DNA of 64,000 nucleotides from CADCVQ01 sp038260305 (GCA_038260305.1 JBBSNY010000020.1:10378-74377), one strand, 5' to 3'; positions 35,086-43,619 are shown, counted from the first letter of the stretch. The notes: generated by a model not told the origin, from the sequence alone. Numbers and translations are program-made.

Positions 35086-36882
35086 CTATGCCTTGCGCGG
35101 CAGTTGGCATATCAACGTGTAATCCGCGACCGAAGGGTTCAGCGGCTCGAGCCCGAGGAAGTCCCGCAGCACCGATTCGGCGGTGCACAAGGCTCCCTCG
35201 ACCCATCCCTGATCAAAGGAGTAACAGGAGCCGATCACGAATGTCCGAGGGCGCGGGTCGTCGAGGATCAGCTGGTAGGGGGCCCGCACCCGATCCATCA
35301 CATCGCAGATGTTGTAGTGCGCCGCCCAGCCGTGGTAGCCCGCACCGTAGGGATCCTGACCCCAGTCCTGGAAGTAGACCGCGCGAGGCGCCGGCACGTC
35401 GGCGGGGCTGAGACCGTGGACCTCGGCGAGCTGCTTGACGAGCAGGCCGGCGAAGGCGGAGTCGACGGGCAAGCGGGTGGGGCCCGTCAGCGGCTGGAGG
35501 ATCGTCGATGGTGCCACCTCGTAGTCACCGATCGTCTCGAGCACGTCCCAGAACGTCTCGTAGCTCATGTCGTCATAGCTCGCCAGCAGGACATAGGGGC
35601 CGCCCGTGCGGCCGGGGCCGCCGGGGATGTTGTTGGCGAAATAGTCGACCATGCGCAGCGGCAGGTCGGTGACGGTGGGCCCTCCGACCTGCTGGGATGC
35701 CGGCGGCGAGGGCCCCGCGTTCGGCCATTCCAACCGCGGCGTGTACGCGCAGATCGAGCTGTCCGTCCACCACGCCTCGTCGAAGACCAGCACGGCCTTG
35801 AGCGACGGCTGGTTGATCGATGCCTCAAGGTGGTACTTGACCTTGACGTCGTTGAGCATGAACTCGGGCGGTGAGCCCCCCGCGACAAGCTCAAGCGCGC
35901 GGCGGGGCATCGCCAGGAAGAGCTCGTCCGCCGCGACCACGTAGGACGCAGACGCGCCGCCGATGTGATCGACGAAGCTGCAGATCGTCGTGGCGCCATC
36001 GGCCGACTCGCTGAGACCGGTGAGCTGCTGGCCGTAGAAGATGCCGGACCCCGGGTAGCCCTTCGACATCTCGGTGACGGCGACGGCGAGCGCATCAAAG
36101 AGCACGCTGTAGCCGCCATCCAACCGCATATAGCTCGTCGTCGAACCGACGTCGTTGTTGTTCTCGAACGCATCGGCCGAATTCCAGTTGATGACGTTGG
36201 ACGCGTACCCGTTGCCATCCGCCGCGTAGTCGTACCCCTCGTCGCCGAGCTGGTCGTAGAGCAGGTTCCAGTAGCCGATCTCGCGGACCGGCGTCCCGAC
36301 CGGATAACTCGCTGTCGATTCGGCCTCGCCGACCGCGCCATGCGCGAAGTAGTCACACCAAGCCGACCGGTCCTCGTTGGCGCCGCCGAGCCCTGGCGCG
36401 AAGAGGCCTGCGACGGCACCGATGATGGTGTCCGCCGTGAACGGCGCAGCGACCTTGTTCGTACGAAGGAACTCGTGGAACTCGCTGTTGAAGCCGTAGG
36501 GCAGCGTGTCGACGTCCACGAGATTGGTCTCGTAGGTGTGCTGACCGCGCAGGTAGTACAGCCGGTCGGAGGACTTGCCGAACGGCACGACGAGGTCCTC
36601 CAGGCCAAGCTCGATGATGAGGTTCTGCACCAGACGATGGCCCTCGGTAGTCGCTGTGGGGAACCCCTCGTCCGTCGCGAAGCGCATGCCACCGAACTCG
36701 CAATACAGACCGTCAGCACCCACGTCGTCGGGGAACGTGAACGTGTGGATGCGGCCACCGGGCCGCTCGCTCCATTCGTACACCTTCACCGTATCGCCGA
36801 CGGGGAGAGCGCCGTCCTTAAGCATCCGATAAGCGGTGTACAACCCGGACGCTCCCGCGCCGACGATCACATGATCGGGCAT
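35086..36882 (-). CDS. Flavin-containing amine oxidase
   Basis: A 598-residue flavoprotein of the monoamine-oxidase/L-amino-acid-oxidase superfamily. HVIVGAGASGLYTAYRM is the N-terminal FAD motif, YEWSERPGGRIHT follows with the conserved GGR, and IGSCYSFDQGWVEGAL near the C-terminus is the second FAD region. No signal peptide. GGAG 8 bases before the ATG at 36882 favours that start over an ATG nine codons earlier. First gene of a three-gene operon with lodA and lodB types, so two unrelated oxidases are made together. Divergent from the argG-like operon across about 140 bases. Confidence 0.88.
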   Translation of the reverse strand: MPDHVIVGAGASGLYTAYRMLKDGALPVGDTVKVYEWSERPGGRIHTFTFPDDVGADGLYCEFGGMRFATDEGFPTATTEGHRLVQNLIIELGLEDLVVPFGKSSDRLYYLRGQHTYETNLVDVDTLPYGFNSEFHEFLRTNKVAAPFTADTIIGAVAGLFAPGLGGANEDRSAWCDYFAHGAVGEAESTASYPVGTPVREIGYWNLLYDQLGDEGYDYAADGNGYASNVINWNSADAFENNNDVGSTTSYMRLDGGYSVLFDALAVAVTEMSKGYPGSGIFYGQQLTGLSESADGATTICSFVDHIGGASASYVVAADELFLAMPRRALELVAGGSPPEFMLNDVKVKYHLEASINQPSLKAVLVFDEAWWTDSSICAYTPRLEWPNAGPSPPASQQVGGPTVTDLPLRMVDYFANNIPGGPGRTGGPYVLLASYDDMSYETFWDVLETIGDYEVAPSTILQPLTGPTRLPVDSAFAGLLVKQLAEVHGLSPADVPAPRAVYFQDWGQDPYGAGYHGWAAHYNICDVMDRVRAPYQLILDDPRPRTFVIGSCYSFDQGWVEGALCTAESVLRDFLGLEPLNPSVADYTLICQLPRKA

Positions 36883-37009
36883 GGCTTCATCTCCGTCGTT
36901 CCCGGGCATTTCGCCAACCGGCCATATGCCACCGTGGCATCGCAGTATGTGCAGACGGCGGACCGGATGTCAATGGCGGACCGCCCTCGACTCCACGGGC
37001 GCATAGGGC

Positions 37010-37015
37010 GATACT
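37010..37015 (+). promoter_or_regulatory. Candidate leaderless -10 (GATACT) for the argG-like operon
   Basis: GATACT, one mismatch from TATACT, ends 6 bases before the GTG at 37022. No ribosome-binding site is visible. Confidence 0.35.
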
Positions 37016-37021
37016 ACGCAC

Positions 37022-38272
37022 GTGCTGCAGGGCCCGACAAATAGCATTATTCTGGCCTATTCCGGTGGACTCGACACGTCCGTGGCGCTGCCGTGGCTGC
37101 GCGAGCGACACGGTGCCCGCATCGTCGCCTACTGCGCCGATCTCGGGCAACCCGGGTCGATGGACGACGTCCGCCGGCGAGCCCTCGCCGGCGGTGCCGA
37201 CCGCGTCGTCATCGAGGATCTGCGCGACACCTACCTGCGCGACTACGTGTTCCCGGCGCTGCGGGCCAACGCCGCCTACGAGCGGCGCTACCTCATGGCA
37301 GCGCCGCTGGGGCGTCCCCTTATCGGCAAGCGCCTCGTCGAGATCGCTCGGGAGGAGGGCGCCGACAGCGTGGCGCACGGCTCCACCGGCAAGGGAAACG
37401 ACGGGGTTCGCTTCTATGCCGCCGTCGCAGCCCACGACCCGTCGCTGCGTGTGCTCGCGCCCGCGGCTGAATGGGAGATGACCTGCCGCGCCGACGAGCT
37501 GCGCTATGCGGAGCGGCACGGCATCGAGGTGCCGGTCGGGCCGGTGAGCCCGTACAGCCTCGACGGCAGCATCTGGGGGACGAGCACGGAGTGCGGCCCA
37601 ATCGAGGATCCCGCGACTCCGCCGCCGGACGACGCGTGGCAGCTCACGCGAGCGGTCGCCGACGCACCGGACGCGCCTGCGGACGTCGTCGTCGGCTTCG
37701 AGCGGGGCACTCCTGTCGCGATCGACGGGCTCGAGCTGGAGCCGGTCGAGCTCGTGCGCTCGCTCACCGAGCTCGCAGGGGCCCATGGCGTCGGACGGGT
37801 GGACATGGTCGAGAGCAGCCTGCTCGGGATCAAGACGCGCGCCTTGTACGAGAGTCCGGCCGGCACTGTGCTGCACCTGGCCCACCGAGAGCTCGAATCG
37901 CTCTGCCTCGACCGCGACATGCTGCGTTTCAAGGCGACAGTCGACCAGCGCTACGCCGAGCTCGTCTACGACGGGCTGTGGTTCTCCTCGCTGCGAGCGG
38001 CGCTGGATCGGTTCGTCGATGCCACTCAGGAGCGGGTCTGCGGGACGGTCACACTGCGCCTGCACAAGGGGACCGTGACGTGCCGCCAACGGGAGTCCCC
38101 GGCAGCGCTGTACAGCCCCTCCCTCTCCAGCCACGACGCCGGCGATCTGTTCGACCACGCGGCCGCCGCCGGCTTCTCGTACCTCTGGTCGATGCCGCAG
38201 CGCCTCGACCGGCTGGTGATTGAGCGCGAAACGGCGGCCCGGCTCACGGGCGAGCGGGTCTCGGGCGGGTAG
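37022..38272 (+). CDS. Argininosuccinate synthase paralogue
   Basis: A 416-residue ArgG-family ligase. The PP-loop AYSGGLDTS is near residue 12; GSTGKGNDGVRF, IWGTSTECGPIEDP and the C-terminal ALYSPSL follow the family pattern, so ATP-dependent joining of an amine to a ureido or carboxyl group is expected. It differs from housekeeping ArgG at places that line the substrate site: the usual TS(I/L)ARP is AAPLGRP, HGCTGKGNDQVRFE is HGSTGKGNDGVRFY, and ENRLVGIKSR is ESSLLGIKTR. No argH or other arginine gene is near; the next genes are a PLP decarboxylase-like and a formyltransferase-like gene. A biosynthetic paralogue is more likely than the arginine pathway enzyme. Confidence 0.85.
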   Translation: MLQGPTNSIILAYSGGLDTSVALPWLRERHGARIVAYCADLGQPGSMDDVRRRALAGGADRVVIEDLRDTYLRDYVFPALRANAAYERRYLMAAPLGRPLIGKRLVEIAREEGADSVAHGSTGKGNDGVRFYAAVAAHDPSLRVLAPAAEWEMTCRADELRYAERHGIEVPVGPVSPYSLDGSIWGTSTECGPIEDPATPPPDDAWQLTRAVADAPDAPADVVVGFERGTPVAIDGLELEPVELVRSLTELAGAHGVGRVDMVESSLLGIKTRALYESPAGTVLHLAHRELESLCLDRDMLRFKATVDQRYAELVYDGLWFSSLRAALDRFVDATQERVCGTVTLRLHKGTVTCRQRESPAALYSPSLSSHDAGDLFDHAAAAGFSYLWSMPQRLDRLVIERETAARLTGERVSGG

Positions 38273-38282
38273 GAGCGGCCGC

Positions 38283-39563
38283 ATGAGGGCACAGACGCGA
38301 CCGGCGGGCTGGCCGCCGCACTGGAGCATTGCGGCTGCCCGTCACGGCACCCCGTTGTACGTCTATGACCTTCCCGTCGTCCGCGAGCGCGTGGCAGCGC
38401 TGACCGGCGCGTTGCCCGCGTGCGCCGATGTGTTCTACGCGCTCAAGGCAAACGGCAACCTCGCGCTCGTTGCCGAGCTCCGGCGTCTGGGCTGTGGCGC
38501 GGACGTGTGCTCGCTCGGGGAGCTCGAGACGGTCCGTGCCGCCGGTTTCGAAGGAGATCGCCTGCTCTACACAGGCCCGGCGAAGACGGAGCACGAGATC
38601 GCCGAGGTGGTCGCCGGGCGCATCGGCCTGATCGTCGTGGAGTCGCCGGCCGAAGCCGCCCGAGTCGCAGTGGCAGCCGCCCGGGCGGGAATCCGCCAGT
38701 CGCTGCTGCTGCGCATCAACCCCGGCCACGGCCTCGTCCGGGGCGCCATGGCGACGACGGCGCCGATCTGCAAGTTCGGCGTCGACGAGGCTGACGCGAT
38801 CACTGCGATGCGACTCGTGTGCGCGCTGCCGGACGTCGAGCTACGCGGGATCCACGTGAGCACGGACAGCAACGTCTGCTCGGCATCGCACCTGCTCGAG
38901 CGCGCCGAGTACACGTTTGCGCTGGCCGCACGGCTGCGCGCCGGCGGCTGGGCGGTATCGGTCGTCGACCTCGGAGGTGGTCTCGGGGCCCCACATGCGC
39001 ACGACGGCGCGCGGGTCGACATCGGCGCGTACGGCGCGGGCTTGCGACGGATCGCCGATCGCCACCCGGCCGTCTCGGTGATCCTCGAGCTCGGACGCTA
39101 CCCCGTCGCCGAGAGCGGGACGTATCTGGTGTCGGTCATTGCCGTCAAGCGCTCCGCTACGGCGACCTTCGCACTCGTCGACGGCGGTATCAACCACCTC
39201 TACCGCCCGCGGCTGACGCCTGAGGGCAGCCCTCCACCAGTGCTCTCCACGAGCCGCGCGGCGCCGCGGGTCGTGACCGTCGCGGGCCCGCTCCTCGACG
39301 CCGACGACGTGCTGGCCGATGACGTTCTGATGCCCTCCCCCGAGCCGGGCGACCTGCTCGCCATCCCCGCTTGCGGCGCGTACGGCTACAGCCACGGGCT
39401 GCACGGCTTCTGCCTGCACCCGACCCCGGCCGAGGCGATCTGGGACGGCGAAGTCCTTCATCTCGTTCGCGAGCGCGCCACACCACTGACGGTGACCAAC
39501 GGCCAGCATCTGCTCGGGGCCCGGGCCGCCCCGGCCTCCGCCTCGTCGTCGGCCGCGCGATGA
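38283..39563 (+). CDS. Diaminopimelate-decarboxylase-like PLP enzyme
   Basis: A 426-residue fold-type III PLP protein (alanine-racemase-like barrel then beta-domain). Lys55 in FYALKAN binds PLP; GGGLG and ELGRYPVAESGTYL (normally EPGR) bind its phosphate. The catalytic CESxD loop that the second subunit supplies in LysA is replaced: the region reads GPLLDADD, so the active-site Cys is missing. This predicts a different substrate or reaction from DAP decarboxylation. Starts 10 bases after the argG-like stop; its stop overlaps the formyltransferase start by 4 bases (ATGA). Confidence 0.83.
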   Translation: MRAQTRPAGWPPHWSIAAARHGTPLYVYDLPVVRERVAALTGALPACADVFYALKANGNLALVAELRRLGCGADVCSLGELETVRAAGFEGDRLLYTGPAKTEHEIAEVVAGRIGLIVVESPAEAARVAVAAARAGIRQSLLLRINPGHGLVRGAMATTAPICKFGVDEADAITAMRLVCALPDVELRGIHVSTDSNVCSASHLLERAEYTFALAARLRAGGWAVSVVDLGGGLGAPHAHDGARVDIGAYGAGLRRIADRHPAVSVILELGRYPVAESGTYLVSVIAVKRSATATFALVDGGINHLYRPRLTPEGSPPPVLSTSRAAPRVVTVAGPLLDADDVLADDVLMPSPEPGDLLAIPACGAYGYSHGLHGFCLHPTPAEAIWDGEVLHLVRERATPLTVTNGQHLLGARAAPASASSSAAR

Positions 39564-40498
39564 GAGTCGTCCTGCTGGGCTACCAGACGTGGGGCCGGCG
39601 CAGCCTGGAGGCGTTGCTCGAGCGCGGCGGAACGACGGTCGAACTCGTCGTGACTCACCCCGATGGCGGCGATCCGTACGAGCAGGTCTGGACCAGCTCG
39701 ATCGGCGAAGCGGCCCATGCCGCCGACATCGAGACCGTCGTGCTCGGGTCATCCGGCGACGGCGCGCTGAAGGCGCTCGTCGCGGCCGCCAAGCCCGACG
39801 TCGTGGTCGCCTCCAATTGGCGCTCCTTCGTCGCGGGCGATGTCCTCTCGCTCGCCCGACTGGGGGGAGTCAACGTTCACGACGCGCTCCTCCCGCGCTA
39901 CGGCGGCTTCGCACCGATTAACTGGGCGATCGCGCGCGGCGAGACGGCGATCGGCGTCACGGCCCACGTGATGGCACCGGAGATCGACCTCGGGGAGATC
40001 ATCGTCCAGGAGCGCCTCGCGGTGGGTCCCGACGAGACCGCTCGCGAGGTCGCCGAGCGGGTCTTCGAGCGTGTGGGGCCGGTCACAGTCGCCGCTCTGG
40101 ACCGCCTCGGCACTGCGGGCTTCGTACCGTCGCCGCAGGCGCGCAATCGCGCGACGATATTCCACCGCCGGACGATCGCCGACGGTCGCATCGACTGGAG
40201 CCGGCCGGCGCGCGAGGTGCACGACCTCGTGCGCGCGCAGGCGGACCCGTATCCGAACGCGTTCACGACGCACGCGGGCCGCCGCCTGTCCGTGCAGCGC
40301 ACGTCGCTGCCCCAGCGCGCGTATTGCGGCACACCCGGCCGGGTCGCCTGCCGGATATCCCACGGGGTGGTCGTGATCTGCGGGCGCGACGCGGGCGAGG
40401 ACAATCAGGGTTTGGTCCTCCATCGGGTCGCCCCGGAGGGTGGCGGACCGGTCGACGCGGCTCAGTACTTCACCGAGGCTGGTGCCCAGCTTGGCTGA
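39560..40498 (+). CDS. Methionyl-tRNA formyltransferase-like enzyme
   Basis: A 312-residue formyltransferase with an N-terminal formyl_transf_N domain (Asn105 and His107 in NVHDALLP, Asp143 in EIDLGEI, the catalytic N-H-D triad) and a C-terminal Fmt-C-like domain (about 210-300). It would move a formyl group from 10-formyltetrahydrofolate to an amine. In a three-gene operon with an ArgG paralogue and a PLP enzyme it more likely formylates a small amine or amino sugar than Met-tRNA, as do ArnA- and VioF-type relatives. Last gene of the operon; 150 bases separate it from the tRNA gene. Confidence 0.83.
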   Translation: MRVVLLGYQTWGRRSLEALLERGGTTVELVVTHPDGGDPYEQVWTSSIGEAAHAADIETVVLGSSGDGALKALVAAAKPDVVVASNWRSFVAGDVLSLARLGGVNVHDALLPRYGGFAPINWAIARGETAIGVTAHVMAPEIDLGEIIVQERLAVGPDETAREVAERVFERVGPVTVAALDRLGTAGFVPSPQARNRATIFHRRTIADGRIDWSRPAREVHDLVRAQADPYPNAFTTHAGRRLSVQRTSLPQRAYCGTPGRVACRISHGVVVICGRDAGEDNQGLVLHRVAPEGGGPVDAAQYFTEAGAQLG

Positions 40499-40553
40499 AT
40501 CCGGGCGGCAGGTGGCATCGGCTGCGGGCGGTCCTTGCCCCAGGAGGGCCGCG

Positions 40554-40647
40554 CCGTGATCGGCGCCGAGCTCGTCGACACGCACGGCGACGTCGACGGC
40601 ATCGCCTTCACGGGATCGGTCGACGTCGGCAAGGACGCCGGTGCAGA
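40554..40647 (+). pseudogene. Fragment of an aldehyde dehydrogenase gene
   Basis: In the frame from GTG 40556 the DNA reads VIGAELVDTHGDVDGIA then FTGSVDVGKDAG, which is the coenzyme-binding segment of NAD(P)-dependent aldehyde dehydrogenases (FTGSxxVG). Nothing before or after it resembles the rest of such an enzyme, and the match stops exactly where the tRNA gene begins. It is a shred of about 31 codons, left by a deletion or an insertion at the tRNA 3' end. Confidence 0.65.
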
Positions 40648-40721
<74 letters not shown>

Positions 40722-40775
40722 TTGTGCGCGGTGTCGCGCGGAGCGCAGCAGTGTAGCGGGGCTCGGCGCCGATCC

Positions 40776-41669
40776 TCACGCCACGACGCGAGCGCGCAGG
40801 CGGCGGGCGAGCTCGAGCGCCTCGTCCTGGTCGTCGAACACCAGTTCGACTCGGTAGCCCGCGCCGCTCGGCTTCACGGCGACCTCGATGCCCAGCGCCG
40901 AGCCGAGCGCGTCGGCGATCTCGCCCGCGGCGGCCTGCTGGTCGGGGTGCACGAGCGCCGCGCCGCGCGCCTTTCGTTCGGGCCTTGGCGCATCGGGCGC
41001 GTTGGCCTCGCGGGCGCGCTCCTCGAGCGTCCGCACCGACCAGCCGTCGGCGACGGCGGAGCGCGCCAGCCGCCGGCGGTCGGCGTGGTCGGTCGCGAGC
41101 AGCAGCGCGCGGCCGTGGCCGGCCGACAGCTCGCCGCGTTCGAGCAGCGCGAGCGCCTCGTCGGGCAGGTCGAGCAGGCGCAGGAGGTTCGACACCGCGA
41201 CGCGGCTGCGCCCGACGCGCAGCCCGACGGTCTCACGGGTCAGGCCGAGTTCCTCGACGAGCGCGGCGCAGGCGCGCGCCTCTTCGACGGGATTGAGGTC
41301 CTCGCGGGCCATGTTCTCGATCAGCGCCGCCTCGAGCGCGTCCGCGTCGTCGCGCTCGCGCACGAGCGCGGGGATCGTCTCCAGGCCCGCGAGCCGCGCC
41401 GCGCGCCAGCGCCGCTCCCCCGCTACGAGCTCGAATGTGCCGCCCGCCACCGGCCGCACGAGCACCGGCTGCAGGACGCCTCGCTCGCGAAGCGAGCCGG
41501 CGAGCGCCTGGAGCGCGGCATCGTCGAAGTCGCGGCGCGGCTGCTTCGGGTTCGCGACGATCATCTCGACCGGCAGCGAGCGCAGATCGTCGGCGCCGGG
41601 TGGCCGATCGCCGGACACCGCCAGGATCGCGCCGAGCCCGCGGCCCATCCCGCGGCGCGGAGCGCTCAC
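40776..41669 (-). CDS. parB: Chromosome-partitioning protein ParB
   Basis: A 297-residue CTPase clamp that loads at parS sites and spreads over the origin region. GRGLGAIL at the N-terminus contacts ParA; the N-terminal domain holds VRPVAGGTFELVAGERRWRAARLAG (GERRxRA CTP motif) and NPVEEA; the helix-turn-helix is around RETVGLRVGRSRVAVSN; the C-terminal dimer domain ends the protein. The GTG start overlaps the parA stop (GTGA). Length is normal. Confidence 0.95.
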   Translation of the reverse strand: MSAPRRGMGRGLGAILAVSGDRPPGADDLRSLPVEMIVANPKQPRRDFDDAALQALAGSLRERGVLQPVLVRPVAGGTFELVAGERRWRAARLAGLETIPALVRERDDADALEAALIENMAREDLNPVEEARACAALVEELGLTRETVGLRVGRSRVAVSNLLRLLDLPDEALALLERGELSAGHGRALLLATDHADRRRLARSAVADGWSVRTLEERAREANAPDAPRPERKARGAALVHPDQQAAAGEIADALGSALGIEVAVKPSGAGYRVELVFDDQDEALELARRLRARVVA

Positions 41670-42433
41670 GACGCCATTCCCGCTCGCACGACTTCTTTGG
41701 CGAGCTCGAAGTACGCGTCGGAGCCCGCACAGTGGGGGTCGTGGTGCGTGACGGGCAGGCCGTAGCTCGGCGCCTCACCGACACGGACGTTGCGCGGGAT
41801 GACCGTCTCGAAGACGAGCGACGGGAAGTGCTCGCGCACCTCGCGCTCGACGTCGCGCGCAAGGCGCGTGCGGCCGTCGTGCATCGTCAGCAGCATCCCG
41901 GCGATCTTCAGACGGGGGTTCAGCTCGCGCTGGATCAGCGTCAGGGTGTCGAGCAGGCCCGCGAGGCCCTCGAGCGCAAAGTACTCCGTCTGGACCGGGA
42001 CGATGACCTGGTCCGCCGCGACGAGCGCGTTGACGGTCAGCGGACCGAGCGACGGCGGGCAGTCCAGCAGGATGTACTCGTGGCGCTCGCGGACGGCGGC
42101 GAGCGCCTCGCGAAGGCGCGTCTCGGAGCCCGGCTCGCGCGGCAACTCGACGTTCGCGCCCGCGAGATCGGGGTGCGCCGGGACGAGCGTCAGCAGCTCG
42201 ATCGCGGTGTCGCGCTCGGCCTCAGCGAGGGTCGCGCGGCCCGACAGCACGTCGTAGACGTTCGGCTGGATGTTCTTCGGCGCACCGAGCCCGAGGGTGG
42301 CGTTGGCCTGCGGATCGATGTCGATGAGCAGCGTCGGGAAGCCTGCCTCCGCGATGCAGGCCGCGACGTTCACGGCGGTCGTCGTCTTGCCGACACCGCC
42401 CTTCTGGTTCGCGATCGCGTAGACGGTCCCCAT
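41666..42433 (-). CDS. parA: Chromosome-partitioning ATPase ParA (Soj)
   Basis: A 255-residue deviant Walker-type ATPase. KGGVGKTTT is at 11-19, IDIDPQANAT and LLDCPPSLGPLT are the switch regions. ATP-bound dimers bind DNA non-specifically and pull ParB-parS complexes. Operon with parB by a 4-base overlap. The ATG at 42433 is the family start; TACCGT lies 8 bases upstream, suggesting a leaderless message separate from rsmG, which ends about 70 bases away. Confidence 0.95.
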   Translation of the reverse strand: MGTVYAIANQKGGVGKTTTAVNVAACIAEAGFPTLLIDIDPQANATLGLGAPKNIQPNVYDVLSGRATLAEAERDTAIELLTLVPAHPDLAGANVELPREPGSETRLREALAAVRERHEYILLDCPPSLGPLTVNALVAADQVIVPVQTEYFALEGLAGLLDTLTLIQRELNPRLKIAGMLLTMHDGRTRLARDVEREVREHFPSLVFETVIPRNVRVGEAPSYGLPVTHHDPHCAGSDAYFELAKEVVRAGMAS

Positions 42434-42441
42434 CGGCCCCA

Positions 42442-42447
42442 ACGGTA
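42442..42447 (-). promoter_or_regulatory. Candidate leaderless -10 (TACCGT) for parAB
   Basis: TACCGT on the minus strand ends 8 bases before the parA ATG at 42433. Confidence 0.4.
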
Positions 42448-42501
42448 CCGCGCAGCGGGCGCGGATCGTGGCCGGTTCGTGACCGAATCGTCGGTCGCGA
42501 G

Positions 42502-43215
42502 TCAGCTCACCGCACGCAGCGGCCGTTTGCTGGCCATTCCCGGCCGGCGCGGGTAACGATTCGGGGTCAAACCGATCTTCGTGAAGCTGTGCAGATGCAG
42601 ATGTTCGGCCCCGGCCCATGGGTGCACGGCCCGCACGCCGGCGCCCGCGAGGCCGGTGCCGGCCGCCGCTGCGGCCCCGTCGACCTCCTCGGCAGCGTCG
42701 CGGCGGCCCTTCCAGGCGACGAGCGTGCCGCCCTCCACGAGCAGCGGCGCCGCGTACTCGACGAGGACGTTCAGTGGGGCGACCGCGCGCGCCGTCACGA
42801 GATCGCAGACCCCAAGGCCCGCCTCCCACTGCTCCGCCCGCAGCGCGACCGGCTCGACGTTCGACAGACCCATCTCCTCCGCCGCGCGCGCAAGGAACGC
42901 GCACTTCTTCGTGCTGCTCTCGACGAGCGTGACGTGTGCCTGCGGCAGCGCAGCGGCCAGGATGAGGCCCGGGAACCCAGCGCCCGATCCGAGGTCCGCG
43001 ATCCTGCCAGCGGCCCGCACGGCGTCGAGCTCGAGCGCAACGAGCGCGTCGGCGACGTGCGTGTCGACCGCGGAGCTCGGGTCGGTGACCCTCGTCGGCG
43101 CTGCCGGATCGGTCGCGATGAGCGCCAGCAGCCGGTCGATGGCGTCGACCGCCCCCTCGGGCAGCTCGAACTGCCGCCCGAGCGCGGCGAGGCGCTGGCG
43201 CGAGCGGGCACTCAT
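42502..43215 (-). CDS. rsmG: 16S rRNA (guanine527-N7)-methyltransferase
   Basis: A 237-residue SAM-dependent methyltransferase (GidB). ADLGSGAGFPGLILA is motif I, TLVESSTKKCAFL the SAM-binding acidic strand, and VTARAVAPLNVL the RA region typical of RsmG. It methylates G527 of 16S rRNA. Position between jag and parA is the common order near bacterial origins. Its ATG overlaps the stop of the LAGLIDADG-like gene (ATGA). Confidence 0.94.
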   Translation of the reverse strand: MSARSRQRLAALGRQFELPEGAVDAIDRLLALIATDPAAPTRVTDPSSAVDTHVADALVALELDAVRAAGRIADLGSGAGFPGLILAAALPQAHVTLVESSTKKCAFLARAAEEMGLSNVEPVALRAEQWEAGLGVCDLVTARAVAPLNVLVEYAAPLLVEGGTLVAWKGRRDAAEEVDGAAAAAGTGLAGAGVRAVHPWAGAEHLHLHSFTKIGLTPNRYPRRPGMASKRPLRAVS

Positions 43216-43577
43216 GCCTCGCCCCGCGCCCGGACGCGCGCGATGTACGTCGCGTAGCGTTCGCACATCTCCCGCAGGCGGCCGGCGGCGTGCGCGTCGA
43301 GCTCGGGCACGATGAGCGCGGCGAGCACCGGCAACACGTCCTCGACGAGGGCGGGGCCGCGCGCGACCCACTGGAAGTACGAGCGATCGGCGTGGTGATA
43401 GGGCCCGTAGAGGCGCGAGCGGGGAAAGCGCTCCACGAGCCAGCGCATGAGCGACTCGTGGCGGACGTGCTTGCGCAGGATGACGTGCGGCTGCTTGCCG
43501 TCGCCGCCGAAGGACCCCTCGCTCATCAGGATCCCGGCGATGAGGCCGCGCTCGACGTCGGTCAGCACGGCCGACAT
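43212..43577 (-). CDS. Small LAGLIDADG-like protein
   Basis: A 121-residue protein with one LAGLIDADG-type helix, GLIAGILMSEGSFGG, at about 10-24, followed by a saddle-like layout (HVILRKHVRHESLMRWLV, then SYFQWVARG). A single motif means it would have to dimerise to act as a homing endonuclease; the acidic residue position (MSEGSF) is kept. There is no intron or intein around it: it is an ordinary operon gene, coupled to rsmG by a 4-base overlap. A domesticated DNA- or RNA-binding role (compare WhiA) is possible. A hairpin lies immediately before its ATG. Confidence 0.7.
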   Translation of the reverse strand: MSAVLTDVERGLIAGILMSEGSFGGDGKQPHVILRKHVRHESLMRWLVERFPRSRLYGPYHHADRSYFQWVARGPALVEDVLPVLAALIVPELDAHAAGRLREMCERYATYIARVRARGEA

Positions 43578-43605
43578 TGTTTCACCGGGGAGAAAAACGT
43601 GAAAC
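43578..43605. promoter_or_regulatory. Inverted repeat of two parS-like half sites before the LAGLIDADG gene
   Basis: TGTTTCAC (43578-43585) and GTGAAAC (43599-43605) are the two halves of the parS consensus TGTTTCACGTGAAACA but lie 13 bases apart. In the minus-strand mRNA they form a 7-base-pair hairpin ending directly at the start codon of the small LAGLIDADG gene, so they may instead control its translation. Confidence 0.45.
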
Positions 43606-43619
43606 GGCGGGGCGCCGAA

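Noticed and set aside
27095..40640. Integrated prophage or conjugative element
   Set aside because: No integrase, phage structural, conjugation or plasmid replication gene is present; only a tRNA-flanked boundary is suggestive.
43578..43605. Complete parS site
   Set aside because: The halves are separated by 13 bases; the contiguous 16-base palindrome is absent.
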